Source of the DNA: Myxococcales bacterium
Lineage (GTDB): Bacteria; Myxococcota_A; Polyangia; Polyangiales; Houyiibacteriaceae
Length of the DNA: 32,026 nucleotides
Assembly (NCBI GenBank): GCA_024640845.1
Contig: JAHEEE010000044.1
Span: forward strand, 1-32,026
Reading direction: 5' to 3'
Shown: positions 1-8,268 of the stretch, piece after piece
Layout of the letters: each line of letters opens with the position of its first letter
Position numbering within the stretch: the first letter of the stretch is position 1
Translations under genes and position numbers: made by a program
Notes under the pieces: model-generated
What the model saw: only the letters and a program-made list of their open reading frames with translations
The model's database searches: none
What the model was told of the DNA's origin: nothing

Positions 1-333
1 CGCGATTCGAAGGGTGACCGGAGCACCCGTTCGAGCACGGACACACCACATGGTCGAGCAGCCACCCGGCGCGCGAGTACGACCCGAGACTAGATAGTGC
101 GGCTTGAATAAGCTCGGTCCCGGGACGAGCAAAGGATCGGTTCGATCGGGCGCTGAAACCGCATCAACGACTTCCCCAGCGTTCAGCCCGCTGAGATCCG
201 AAGAACCGTCGCCGCTCTCTACCAACAGGACCCTCTTGCCGCCTGCCGCGGCGCGCAAGGCGACTGCGAGGCCTGCGGGCCCGCTTCCGACGACACAAAC
301 GGCTGGACTATCGACTTCCCGCACCGTGACCAC
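1..333 (-). CDS. FAD-dependent (GMC-like) oxidoreductase, N-terminal part only
   Basis: Reading the minus strand from a GTG at 333, the frame is open to the window edge (111 codons). The protein begins with a beta strand and the dinucleotide-binding motif VCVVGSGPAGLAV (about residues 12-24), then a second strand ending in an acidic residue (RVLLVESGDG). A Gly-rich loop RAPGGCSTMW lies near residue 88 and recalls the GG(S/T)SxxW loop of GMC-family flavoproteins. These features support FAD binding. The substrate cannot be told because the catalytic C-terminus lies outside the window. An in-frame TAG lies two codons upstream of the GTG, so the start is 333 or the GTG at 324. The gene sits 29 bases behind the methyltransferase on the same strand and probably shares its transcript. 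A second, full-length GMC oxidoreductase is at 8265-9704. Confidence 0.72.
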   Translation of the reverse strand, partial: MVTVREVDSPAVCVVGSGPAGLAVALRAAAGGKRVLLVESGDGSSDLSGLNAGEVVDAVSAPDRTDPLLVPGPSLFKPHYLVSGRTRAPGGCSTMWCVRARTGAPVTLRIA

Positions 334-362
334 AAGCTAAAGGTTCGATCATGCCTGGAGAC

Positions 363-1121
363 CTACTGCTGCGTGTTCCGTCTCATCGTCATGATGAAGC
401 CGTGACATCGATCGAAGGAGCTCCCGATACAGTGTCTTCTATATCGCTCGGTCAATCGATGATATAGGGGGTGGATCGTGTAAAAGCGATTCTTCACGAA
501 ACGCGCCAACCTCCAGTGCAAGTCCTCGGCCTTGACGTCCCCGTAGCCCTCGATGTCGAGGATCTCCAAGCCTTCAGCCTCAGCCACAAGATCTCGAAGC
601 CCTTGCTCCGTGAAGTGCCGATAGTGCTGCGGGTTATCGTTCGGAAAATTCACGGACGGCGTGGTTAGGACGAAGGTCCCACCAGGGCGAATCAAATTTC
701 TAATGTCTCGTATCGCCGACACGCAGTCCGCAGGTGGAATGTGCTCGATGACCTCCACCAGAATTGCCGCGTCGAAAGGCTTGGCAAAACGTTGGATGAA
801 TTCCGAGTCCCTGATATCGCCGCAGTGAAAACGAGCCTTCGGAACCAGCTGCTTGGCGTACGCTATGGCGTTTCGACTCCAGTCAACTCCGACGACCTCT
901 AAGTCACGCTCTACGAGTTGCCCGCAGTTCCATCCATCTCCGCATCCAACCTCAATGACGCGCCGCGCGCCACTACGCTCCACGATTTCAATGACACGCT
1001 GCACATACGCATGGTGCATCATTGCCCCGATATCGGTGCTTTCATCCAACAACCAATGATCGGGAAATCTATAGCCGTAGTCCTCGGCAGTTAGCTGTCT
1101 GTTCTCGATAGCTGCGGGCAT
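363..1121 (-). CDS. Class I SAM-dependent methyltransferase
   Basis: The 252-residue protein has the Rossmann-type SAM-binding motif I, VIEVGCGDGW (residues 55-64), the acidic end of strand beta2 at GVD (D80), and a post-motif block VEVIEHIP followed by LRPGG-like (LIRPGGTFVLTTPS). The segment after it, with NPQHYRHFTEQGLRDL, is typical of methyltransferases linked to glycan or lipid-linked sugar modification. It probably O- or N-methylates a sugar or the growing polysaccharide, which is inferred from the neighbouring polysaccharide genes. The start is supported by AGGAG 9 bases upstream of ATG. It is cytoplasmic, with no signal peptide. The truncated flavoprotein gene follows 29 bases downstream. 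A degenerate copy of that gene's 5' end lies just upstream (see the remnant at 1123-1264). Confidence 0.85.
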   Translation of the reverse strand: MPAAIENRQLTAEDYGYRFPDHWLLDESTDIGAMMHHAYVQRVIEIVERSGARRVIEVGCGDGWNCGQLVERDLEVVGVDWSRNAIAYAKQLVPKARFHCGDIRDSEFIQRFAKPFDAAILVEVIEHIPPADCVSAIRDIRNLIRPGGTFVLTTPSVNFPNDNPQHYRHFTEQGLRDLVAEAEGLEILDIEGYGDVKAEDLHWRLARFVKNRFYTIHPLYHRLTERYRRHCIGSSFDRCHGFIMTMRRNTQQ

Positions 1122-1122
1122 T

Positions 1123-1264
1123 CTAGATCGCTCCTAGGGTCGACATAAATAGCACGGACGCGCCACGTGTTTGAACAACAATGAGGTGCGCGAGCTCGGC
1201 CCGACCTGCGGGTCCGCTGCCGACTGCCCAAACATCCGCGTTGGGGATGCCGTGCCGTAAACAC
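1123..1264 (-). pseudogene. Decayed remnant of a flavoprotein N-terminus
   Basis: The minus strand here encodes a short stretch, ADVWAVGSGPAGRAEL... ending in VLFMSTLGAI and a TAG at 1125-1123. It resembles the first 40 residues of the oxidoreductase at 1-333 (AVCVVGSGPAGLAVAL... VLLVESGDG). The DNA around the GSGPAG codons is also similar (gtcggaagcgggcccgcagg against gtcggcagcggacccgcagg), and both copies follow a GTG with TTACGG/TCACGG just after it. The reading frame shifts between the GTG and the motif, and no catalytic domain follows, so it cannot make a working enzyme. Its tail carries the ribosome binding site of the methyltransferase gene. The similarity is short, so independent origin is possible. 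Confidence 0.45.
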
Positions 1265-1342
1265 TACCCGAACCAGAGTGAAGGCTCTTCGCATTCGATG
1301 CAATCGTCCTTCAACACCGTGCTAGCATGAGGACGGTTGAGT

Positions 1343-2338
1343 ATGTCTGCCTTGCTCCTGCACGTTGGTTACCACAAGACCGCCACGACCTGGTTGCAGA
1401 ACGCGGTTTTCAGCCACGAATCGCTTGGGTTCATCTCCCCCTGGGGTCCGCAAGCGGGAATTGCAGTCGATGAATTCGTCTTGGTGAGCCCGTTCCGCTT
1501 CGACGCGAAACAGGCCCGTTCTCGGTTCGATGCGGGCCTCGCGGAAGCGCGCGACAAGGATCTCGTGCCGGTGCTCTCCAATGAGGCCCTTTGCGGACAG
1601 CCGATCAGCGGTGGACGGTTCGAATACGGCAAGTATGTCCTGGATCGTCTCCACGAGACTTTCCCCGACGCAAAGGTCCTGATCGTCGTCCGGGAGCAGC
1701 GCGCGGCTCTTCTCTCGCATTACCGTCAGTATATCGCCAACGGGTTTTCCGGAGACCTTGCGCGCTTCATCGGTGGCCCCGTACTGCCACCCGGCTTTGC
1801 TGCTGATTGTCCCCTGGATCACTTCGAGTACCACGCCTTCGTCGGTCACGCGCAGGCGCTATTCGGGGCCAAGAGCGTCGTGGTCTTGCCCTTCGAGATG
1901 CTCAAGGAGGAGCGCAAGCGGTTCCTGGCCGAGATCTATCGGCTCGTCGATCGGCCCATGGCGGTGGTGCCCGACCCCGCCCCGCAGCGGGTCGGCACCA
2001 AGGGCCTCGGCCTTGCTTTCAAGCGGGCCTGCAATCGGATCAACCTCGGCAAAGCGGACTGGACTCAAGCGCGCCAATCCCTAGCTGTGCGAGCCGTTTC
2101 AAGAGGCACGGGCTGGGTCCAGCGCCTTGCGCCGGAAGCATGGCAAAGCGCCTATGAAGAGCGACTTCAAGGCTACGTCGAGGCTCGAATCGGCTCCCGA
2201 TACGCACAAAGCAACGCCCTATTGGAGCGACGAACAGGTCTGAAGCTGCGCCAATACGGCTACGCTCTTCCATCATCGGGGGCTTCCGCGACCAACGACT
2301 CGGCTCGAAGCGACCCGACCTTCGGTCAGCGGCCGTAG
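1343..2338 (+). CDS. Sulfotransferase family protein
   Basis: The 331-residue cytoplasmic protein opens with LLLHVGYHKTATTWLQ (about residues 4-19), the 5'-phosphosulfate-binding loop of PAPS-dependent sulfotransferases. It also has VLIVVREQRAALLSHYRQY near residue 115, the 3'-phosphate-binding segment (the usual Arg and Ser are both present). Such enzymes move a sulfate group from PAPS onto a hydroxyl, often of a sugar. The ATG at 1343 follows GAGGACGG by 6 bases; a TTG two codons earlier is an alternative. It is the first gene of the plus-strand polysaccharide run, so a sulfated glycan is a reasonable inference. The C-terminal 25 residues are Ser/Asp-rich and probably disordered. A second, unrelated-looking sulfotransferase lies at 21553-22269. 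Confidence 0.8.
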   Translation: MSALLLHVGYHKTATTWLQNAVFSHESLGFISPWGPQAGIAVDEFVLVSPFRFDAKQARSRFDAGLAEARDKDLVPVLSNEALCGQPISGGRFEYGKYVLDRLHETFPDAKVLIVVREQRAALLSHYRQYIANGFSGDLARFIGGPVLPPGFAADCPLDHFEYHAFVGHAQALFGAKSVVVLPFEMLKEERKRFLAEIYRLVDRPMAVVPDPAPQRVGTKGLGLAFKRACNRINLGKADWTQARQSLAVRAVSRGTGWVQRLAPEAWQSAYEERLQGYVEARIGSRYAQSNALLERRTGLKLRQYGYALPSSGASATNDSARSDPTFGQRP

Positions 2339-2513
2339 ACGGACGAAGAACAGCCGCTCGCCTGGGTGACATCACTGGGCCACTGGAAGTCCAAGCATGT
2401 ACTGACTGTACGGTAATTTAGCTCACTTCGGGGCTGAAAAACTGCGCCACCGAGCCGCGCAATGAGTTCCCTCGTCTTGCGTCTCAGAGAAAAACACGGC
2501 AGCGTTGCGCGTC

Positions 2514-3239
2514 ATGATTGCACGCAACCTCAACTACTCGACTCTCTTCCTTGTTGTCTGGGCGATTGCCGGGACATCGCTCGGCCTTTCCAACGGCGGC
2601 TGCGGCTCCGGAGAAAATACCAGCCCAGCAACCATTAGAGTTACCGAATACCTCAGTCAGTCTAACCTAAACACTCCGATGCCGGACGCCACGATATGCC
2701 AGACCGACACGGAAAACTGCGTCATGACAGACGCGGAGGGTATGGCGACGATCGAGCTTCCGAGCGACTCCGAGGTCAGCTACACGATCACGAAAGAAGG
2801 GTACGGCTCCTATCTGATCTCCGATGTGAACGACGGACGAGTGGATCATCGGTTCATCATGTATGGCGACGAGGAGCTCGCGCGCCTGGCTCCACTGATG
2901 GGAACCACATATCCTTGGACGGACACCGGGATCATGATTCTTCGGGTATACAGCGAACCCGGCGTAGTGTTCGACCTCGTAGGCCAGTCGGACACGCCGT
3001 TCTATTTCTCGAATGGAGACACCCCGAGCACCGAGCTCGATGCCACTACCGCCGACGGACGTGGCGGTTTCACCGATCTTGCGGAAGGCGAATATCAAGT
3101 CGAGTTCGTCGACCCGCAGGTGCTTTGTCGGCCGTTCACTGCTTGGCCGGGCGACATGGACAATCGCGTCAAAGTTCCCGTCAAACCAGGCTACATCAGC
3201 TACGCAAGCATGGCTTGCGGGCAGGCTGAGACGCCCTGA
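2514..3239 (+). CDS. Secreted or lipoprotein-like protein with a carboxypeptidase-regulatory-like fold
   Basis: The protein has about 241 residues. A hydrophobic N-terminal segment (STLFLVVWAIAGTSLGL) is followed by NGGCGSG, a plausible though imperfect lipobox, so it is probably anchored in a membrane facing the periplasm or exterior. The body has a repeat-like beta pattern: PMPDATICQTD, then TDAEGMATIELPSDSEVSYTITKEGY, and later GRGGFTDLAEGEYQVEF. The DAEGMATI..GEY layout is typical of carboxypeptidase-regulatory-like or SdrD B-like Ig domains. No catalytic motif is visible. Start choice is uncertain: ATG at 2514 or TTG at 2505, neither with a clear ribosome binding site. It lies between the sulfotransferase and a glycosyltransferase and may be a surface accessory protein of the polysaccharide system. 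Its function is unknown. Confidence 0.7.
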   Translation: MIARNLNYSTLFLVVWAIAGTSLGLSNGGCGSGENTSPATIRVTEYLSQSNLNTPMPDATICQTDTENCVMTDAEGMATIELPSDSEVSYTITKEGYGSYLISDVNDGRVDHRFIMYGDEELARLAPLMGTTYPWTDTGIMILRVYSEPGVVFDLVGQSDTPFYFSNGDTPSTELDATTADGRGGFTDLAEGEYQVEFVDPQVLCRPFTAWPGDMDNRVKVPVKPGYISYASMACGQAETP

Positions 3240-3265
3240 CGCGAGGCCTTCACTACGCTCTGGTC

Positions 3266-4507
3266 TTGCCCGTGCAGGCGTATCCGCTCGGGCACCAGCG
3301 ATTCGCGGTCGAGAGTGCGTTTGCCGACCATCTTCGCCTGATGCTGAAGATGCACCGCCCACGATTCTCGAGAATGACACTAGCTGGGCCGATCATGTCC
3401 GACGCGACTTACCGGGAGCGCAGCGCGTATCTCGCCGAGATCGACTCGTCCCGCGAGTCGATTCACTTCGTCGGGACGTACGAAGCTGGCACGAGCGACG
3501 GCGCGTTTCTTCGTGGCCTGCCCAAGACGACGAGGACGTTGCGATCTTTGGTCCACGAGGCCGATCTCGTACAAACGGGGATGAATCAGGATCTGAAACG
3601 ACCGGTGGAATTCCGCGCGGCGATGCTCGCCAGCCGCCTCGGCAAGAAGACGATCAGCGTGACGGACATCGACAACCGAGAATCGGCTCGCATGTTTCAT
3701 GCATCGGGCAAGTGGTCTCGCCGCGCATACCTCGCCAACCGTTTCGTCTACGATCCCATCCGCGCCTGGCAGCAGCGGCAAGTCGTCGACAAGTGTTCAC
3801 TCGTCTTGTTGAAAGGTCAGCAGCTCGTCGATGACTACGGCCGAGGCGCTGCGCACGTGAAGTTTTTTCAGAACACAGCCTTCACCGTTGACCAGATCAT
3901 CTCCGAGGAGGAGCTCGCCCGCCGCTCCGAAGAGGCGGCCAGGTCGACTGCACCCCTCAAACTGACGCATTTTGGACGCCTCGAGTTCTACAAGGGCATG
4001 CATCACGCAATCGAGGCCCTCGCTCTCACCGGCGAAGGGGAGGGCTCTGCGCCCCGCGCGCAGCTCACGCTCATCGGCATGGGAAGCGAGGAATCGTCCC
4101 TGCGACAGCTCGCTAGCAGGCTGGGCGTGAGCAATTGCGTCGAGTTCTGTCCTCCGATGAGCTACGGAGACGCGTTTCTGAGCCGTGTGCGTTCCCAGGA
4201 CATGTTGATCGCACCGTCCCTCGCGCCGGACACCCCGCGAAGCGCGTGGGATGCAATCGCGAGTGGGGTGCCTATCCTGGCGTACGACACCACATACTAC
4301 TCGGAGCTCCGTGACAAGACCGGATGCGTCCATACGGTTCCATGGGGAGACGTGCAGGCGCTGGCCGATGCGATCCGCTTCTTCGCCAAAGACCGCGCGA
4401 GCGTGGTGCGGATGAAGCAGCAGAGCCGTGCACCTGCCCTCGAAAACGCTCAGGAGCGATGGCTCGCCCGCCGCGTTGCATGGACGGAAGCGTTGTTCGA
4501 GGACTAG
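3266..4507 (+). CDS. Glycosyltransferase family 4-like (GT-B fold)
   Basis: The protein has 413 residues from TTG 3266. The C-terminal half has the GT4 layout: KLTHFGRLEFYKGMHHAIEAL, where the acceptor domain passes to the donor domain, then AQLTLIGMGSEESSLRQLA, and the donor-binding segment TPRSAWDAIASGVPILAYD near residues 320-340. Asp replaces the usual first Glu of the EX7E pattern there. It is probably a cytoplasmic enzyme adding one sugar to the lipid-linked repeat unit. In-frame codons upstream (LHYALVLPVQAYPLG) look like the missing first beta strand, so translation may begin earlier, for example at the CTG at 3236 that overlaps the stop of the preceding gene. The next gene, the flippase, starts 80 bases downstream. 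Confidence 0.82.
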   Translation: MPVQAYPLGHQRFAVESAFADHLRLMLKMHRPRFSRMTLAGPIMSDATYRERSAYLAEIDSSRESIHFVGTYEAGTSDGAFLRGLPKTTRTLRSLVHEADLVQTGMNQDLKRPVEFRAAMLASRLGKKTISVTDIDNRESARMFHASGKWSRRAYLANRFVYDPIRAWQQRQVVDKCSLVLLKGQQLVDDYGRGAAHVKFFQNTAFTVDQIISEEELARRSEEAARSTAPLKLTHFGRLEFYKGMHHAIEALALTGEGEGSAPRAQLTLIGMGSEESSLRQLASRLGVSNCVEFCPPMSYGDAFLSRVRSQDMLIAPSLAPDTPRSAWDAIASGVPILAYDTTYYSELRDKTGCVHTVPWGDVQALADAIRFFAKDRASVVRMKQQSRAPALENAQERWLARRVAWTEALFED

Positions 4508-4587
4508 CCGCGCACCGGGAGCGCATCGATCGGCGAGGAGTGGTCAAGAGTTGGGCAATTTGACACGGGACCTCGAAGCACGTCAGC

Positions 4588-6132
4588 GTGAGTCGAGCCG
4601 TGGGCAAAGCAAACCTGGATTCGGACGAGATGCAGTCATCGAGTGAGTCAGGCCGCCCGGAAGGCATCGGCGTACTTACCAGCAAGGCATCCGCCGGCGC
4701 GGTCTGGACCATCGCGGGCCACGGGGGCGAACAGGTCGTACGGCTCGCCTCCAATTTGATCGTGACCAGGCTTCTGCTGGCTGAGTACTTCGGCCTGATG
4801 GCTCTGGTAAGCGTCTTCCTGATAGGCTTGCAGCTCTTTTCCGACATCGGCATTGGGCCGGCCCTCGTCCAGAACAAGCGCGAAGACCCGGGGTTCGTGA
4901 ATACGGTCTGGACGATACAGGTTTTCCGCGGGCTCGCGCTTTGTTCCATTGCGTTTCCACTGGCACCTCTGTTCGCGAATTTCTACGACGAGCCGGTTCT
5001 CACTGCGCTGATTCGCGTGTCGGCGCTGACCGCGGCGATTCGAGGATTCACGTCGACGTCGTTTTACACCCAAACCCGTCACCTCCAGTTGAAGGGGCCG
5101 GTCGTCGTTCAGTTTGTGTCACAGCTCGCTGGCACGCTCGTCATGGTGGCCTGGGCCTGGGTTACGCGCAGCGTTTGGTCGCTCGTCACCTCCGGTATCG
5201 TCGCATCGCTCGTCCTGATGGTGCTCAGTCATGTCTGGCTCCCAGGAATCCGCAATCGATTCCACTTCGAGCGACGAGCTGCCCGCTCCCTTTTCGTTTT
5301 CGGTAGTTGGATTTTCCTGAGCACCGTGGCCACATTCGCGGCGAACCAGGTAGACCGCCTCATCTTCGGCAAGCTCACGACGATGACCATGTTGGGCATC
5401 TACAGCATCGCGGTCATGCTTGCCCTCGCCCCCACGCAAGCCCTGTCGACCGTTTCGAACCGTGTTCTGTTTCCTCTTTACACCCGGGTACACCATTCCC
5501 CCGAGGATCTTCCCAGCATGTTTCGGACGGCCCGCTGGCCTCTGCTCGTTTTGGGTGGATGGGCCATTGCCGGCTTGATCGGAGGAGGGCCGACGATCAT
5601 AGAGCTTCTCTACGATTCGCGATACTGGGAAGCGGGTTGGATGCTTCAGATCATTGCCAGCGGTCTTTGGTTCGGCATCGTGCTCAGCGGCACCTATGGA
5701 GCCGTCGTGCTCGCGGTCGGCCGTAGCGATTGGAGCGCTTCCATGTCCCTCTCGAAGGTGTTTGGGATGGTCGCGTTCATTCCGCTTGGCTACTGGATCG
5801 GAGGGTTCCCCGGCGCCGTGGGCGGCTTGGCAATGTCGGAGTTCGTCCGGTACTGCATTGCGGTGTACGGGGCCAAAGGGTTGGGCTTCGACGAACGCCG
5901 TGAAGATCTCGCGTTCACAGTCCGAGTTGCCATCTCCGCGCTCGCCGGCTGGGCCTCCGTGGCCGGGCTTACAGAGCTCGGGGTCACTCACATCGTGCTC
6001 CATGCATTGATCGTCTTCGTAGTCATCACCGCATTCTGGGCGCGACCATTCATCAACCTCATCGCAAGAGTTCGACGCGAGAAGTCGTTTTTCGGGAACG
6101 CCGGAGCTCTTTCGAAAGCGAACAGCGTCTGA
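4588..6132 (+). CDS. wzx: Wzx-type polysaccharide flippase (MOP superfamily)
   Basis: This is a 514-residue membrane protein with about 12-14 predicted transmembrane segments. It opens with the characteristic GAVWTIAGHGGEQVVRLASN...TRLLLAEYFGLMALV segment of the MOP/RfbX family of lipopolysaccharide and capsule translocases. The next block, FSDIGIGPALVQNKREDPGFVNTVW, is also typical of the WzxC-like branch. The length fits the family. It should flip the undecaprenyl-linked repeat unit across the inner membrane. The start is GTG 4588 or ATG 4630; the first membrane segment begins after both, so either is possible. It lies 17 bases ahead of the GT39-like gene and in the same run as the GT4 gene. 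The wzx label is by family, not by a close named relative. Confidence 0.87.
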   Translation: MSRAVGKANLDSDEMQSSSESGRPEGIGVLTSKASAGAVWTIAGHGGEQVVRLASNLIVTRLLLAEYFGLMALVSVFLIGLQLFSDIGIGPALVQNKREDPGFVNTVWTIQVFRGLALCSIAFPLAPLFANFYDEPVLTALIRVSALTAAIRGFTSTSFYTQTRHLQLKGPVVVQFVSQLAGTLVMVAWAWVTRSVWSLVTSGIVASLVLMVLSHVWLPGIRNRFHFERRAARSLFVFGSWIFLSTVATFAANQVDRLIFGKLTTMTMLGIYSIAVMLALAPTQALSTVSNRVLFPLYTRVHHSPEDLPSMFRTARWPLLVLGGWAIAGLIGGGPTIIELLYDSRYWEAGWMLQIIASGLWFGIVLSGTYGAVVLAVGRSDWSASMSLSKVFGMVAFIPLGYWIGGFPGAVGGLAMSEFVRYCIAVYGAKGLGFDERREDLAFTVRVAISALAGWASVAGLTELGVTHIVLHALIVFVVITAFWARPFINLIARVRREKSFFGNAGALSKANSV

Positions 6133-6149
6133 GCGCAAGGGGAGGGGCT

Positions 6150-7859
6150 TTGGACGAACCGTCGCAGTCTCCGGCCTCATCGAGTGCCGGTAAGATGACG
6201 TGGCTCGAGCGCACAGGACCACCGATGGCTGTCCTGGCATTCGGGTGGATCGTAGCGGCAGTGCTCGTCAACCCGGTGGCGGAGCTCCCGCTCAACGACG
6301 ACTGGGCCTACTCCCATGTCGTACGTACACTCATCGAACAAGGGCGATTCGAGTTCACCGATTGGCAGAGCATGCCGCTGCTGACGCAGGTGCTGTGGGG
6401 CACACTGTTCTGTTTGCCGTTTGGCTTTTCATTCACGGCCCTGAGGCTATCCACGCTCGTCGCGGCGTATCTTGGCGCGCTCGCGTTGTTCGGCCTGCTC
6501 TGCGAATTGGGCGCAACCCGGCGTGACGCCTTCTTCGCGGCGGTCTGTCTACTTTGCTCGCCGCTATACTTCTCCCTGTCGTTCACCTTCATGACCGACG
6601 TGCCCTTCGTCGCGACGTGCCTGGGGGCGGTATGGCTGTGGGTGGGGGGCATCAAGCGCAGCAGCGCGACTTGGGCAGTCGCGGCCGTCGGGCTCAGCAT
6701 CTGCGCGACACTGAATCGCCAGCTGGGCCTGGCTCTGCCGCTAGCTTTTGCTGCCGGCGAGCTCCTGCGGCTCGGCGTCACGCGACGTGCCCTGCTGCGG
6801 GGGGCTCTTCCGGTTGCCTGCGCGGCGGCGGCATTGCTGCTCTACCAGCTCTGGTTGGCAAACGGCCCTGGGACGCCTGCTCTCTACCACCAGAAAGAAG
6901 ACGCTCTGAGAGTCGCGATCTCAGGCTTGTTGTCGCTTCGCGGATGGCGGCTGCCGCTAGAGCGAACGTTGGGCGCTCTCTTGCTGCTTGGTGGCATGCT
7001 GCTCCCTTTGATCTGGTTGTTGCCGCTACCGGGGCTCGAGAAAAAACCCACCCGTCGAGGCGCGATCGCGGCCGCGGTGATCATTGCGCTCGTGGCAGCG
7101 GCTCTGGGGCTGCCGGAATCGACCCCTGGGGGAGACGTCATGGACGGCGCTGGGCTCGGCGTTCACACCAGCCTGGGCACCCATTGGCAGCGTCCCGACT
7201 GGCTCGGCACAGCGGTGTTGGTCGTAGCCTGTCTCCCCGCAACTGCAATCGCAGCACTGCTCGCCCGTGCTCTGATGGACGTTGCCCTCGCACTGTGGCC
7301 CTTCGGTGGCCGGGCTTCCACCGCGGTGCGCAAGCTGCTCCGTCGGCTGCCATCGTTGGCGCTCGAGCCCTGGCGCGCGGCCATCTTCGTGGCTCTGCTT
7401 GCCCTGTTGCATGCTCCAACGGCGATCGCGCATGCGGCCTACTTCGACCGGTACGTCGTCGTGTTGATTCCGTGGGTCTTGGTGCTCTGGTGGGCAGCAT
7501 CCGCGAGTGGACGCAGGGCAACCTCGACACCCTGGGCCGGCATGGTCCTACTGGCCCTGTTTCTGATCGCGGACGTCGCCGCCACCCACGACTATCTAGC
7601 GTGGCAGCGCGCGCGCTGGAGCGCGGTCGAGTACTTGTCGGAACGCGGCGCGCAGCCTGCGCAGATTCGTGCCGGCTTCGAAGTGGACCGATACGGCCCC
7701 TGGGCGGAACCCCGCACCTCTAGCCCCGATCACGTCTCTCCGTTCTACCTCGTGGCAATCTCCCCGATCCCAGGGCACCAGACACTGCACGCCGTGCCTG
7801 TGAATCGTTGGATCCCGTTCACTCCATCGCAAGTTTTGGTCCTGCAACCCGACCCGTGA
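6150..7859 (+). CDS. GT39/ArnT-like integral membrane glycosyltransferase
   Basis: This 569-residue protein has about 10-12 hydrophobic segments. A short cytoplasmic N-terminus and first membrane helix are followed by the acidic loop ELPLNDDWAYSHVVRTL (near residues 45-62). That is the place where GT-C enzymes of the PMT/ArnT group keep their catalytic Asp. A second periplasmic acidic site, FTFMTDVPF, is conserved in the same group. Such proteins use polyprenyl-phosphate sugars on the outer face of the inner membrane. The TTG start at 6150 is supported by a strong GGAGGGG 3-9 bases upstream, and the gap from the flippase stop is only 17 bases, so coupling is likely. It could decorate the flipped glycan. 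It is the last gene of this run and converges on the gene ending at 7876. Confidence 0.78.
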   Translation: MDEPSQSPASSSAGKMTWLERTGPPMAVLAFGWIVAAVLVNPVAELPLNDDWAYSHVVRTLIEQGRFEFTDWQSMPLLTQVLWGTLFCLPFGFSFTALRLSTLVAAYLGALALFGLLCELGATRRDAFFAAVCLLCSPLYFSLSFTFMTDVPFVATCLGAVWLWVGGIKRSSATWAVAAVGLSICATLNRQLGLALPLAFAAGELLRLGVTRRALLRGALPVACAAAALLLYQLWLANGPGTPALYHQKEDALRVAISGLLSLRGWRLPLERTLGALLLLGGMLLPLIWLLPLPGLEKKPTRRGAIAAAVIIALVAAALGLPESTPGGDVMDGAGLGVHTSLGTHWQRPDWLGTAVLVVACLPATAIAALLARALMDVALALWPFGGRASTAVRKLLRRLPSLALEPWRAAIFVALLALLHAPTAIAHAAYFDRYVVVLIPWVLVLWWAASASGRRATSTPWAGMVLLALFLIADVAATHDYLAWQRARWSAVEYLSERGAQPAQIRAGFEVDRYGPWAEPRTSSPDHVSPFYLVAISPIPGHQTLHAVPVNRWIPFTPSQVLVLQPDP

Positions 7860-7875
7860 TGCGCGGCGAAGGGAG

Positions 7876-8268
7876 CTAGCTCTGATGACGGCAAAACGGG
7901 TTGTAGCAAGGGCTGACGTACGGGTCGTAGAGCGCGACGAAGCGGACCGGGCGCGATTGGTCGGCGTCGTTGATGAAGAAGTCTGTGGAGCTCAGATAGT
8001 TCATGTAAATCTCGTCGGGTAGGGGGCTGAACAGCAACTTGAGCGGGTTGCGCCGAATGGGATAGCGGTATTGCTCGAAGACGTCGACGAAGCGTCTCAC
8101 CCCAGCGGGATCGATGTCGAGGTAGTCGAAATGGGCGGTCAGCTTCCGCACGATCCACTCGCGTCGAAGCGAGTCCCAGCGCCAAACGCCTGCACCAGCG
8201 GTGAGCGCGGCGGCCCCGAGCAGCGACGCAACAAAGACCCTCCGAGTGACCCGAAGCGACTTGCTCAT
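7876..8268 (-). CDS. Small Tat-signal protein, probable partner of the GMC oxidoreductase
   Basis: The 130-residue protein begins with a twin-arginine signal: R9-R10 in TRRVFVAS followed by a hydrophobic stretch LLGAAALTAGAG. The remainder is a small soluble domain without recognisable catalytic residues. It ends in YVSPCYNPFC, with two cysteines six residues apart. Its ATG overlaps the TGA of the upstream GMC oxidoreductase (ATGA), which shows tight translational coupling. In gluconate and FAD-glucose dehydrogenases a small Tat-signal subunit carries the signal-less GMC subunit to the periplasm. The same role is likely here by analogy, although the sequence match to the known subunit 3 families is not obvious to me. 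Confidence 0.72.
   Translation of the reverse strand: MSKSLRVTRRVFVASLLGAAALTAGAGVWRWDSLRREWIVRKLTAHFDYLDIDPAGVRRFVDVFEQYRYPIRRNPLKLLFSPLPDEIYMNYLSSTDFFINDADQSRPVRFVALYDPYVSPCYNPFCRHQS

Noticed and set aside
2399-2411. GTAC-TGACT-GTAC palindrome in the gap before the lipoprotein gene
   Set aside because: Only four bases on each side pair, which is expected by chance.
5119-6240. Minus-strand open frame of 373 codons across the flippase gene
   Set aside because: The flippase reading is strong and the antisense translation is hydrophilic and repetitive with no motif.
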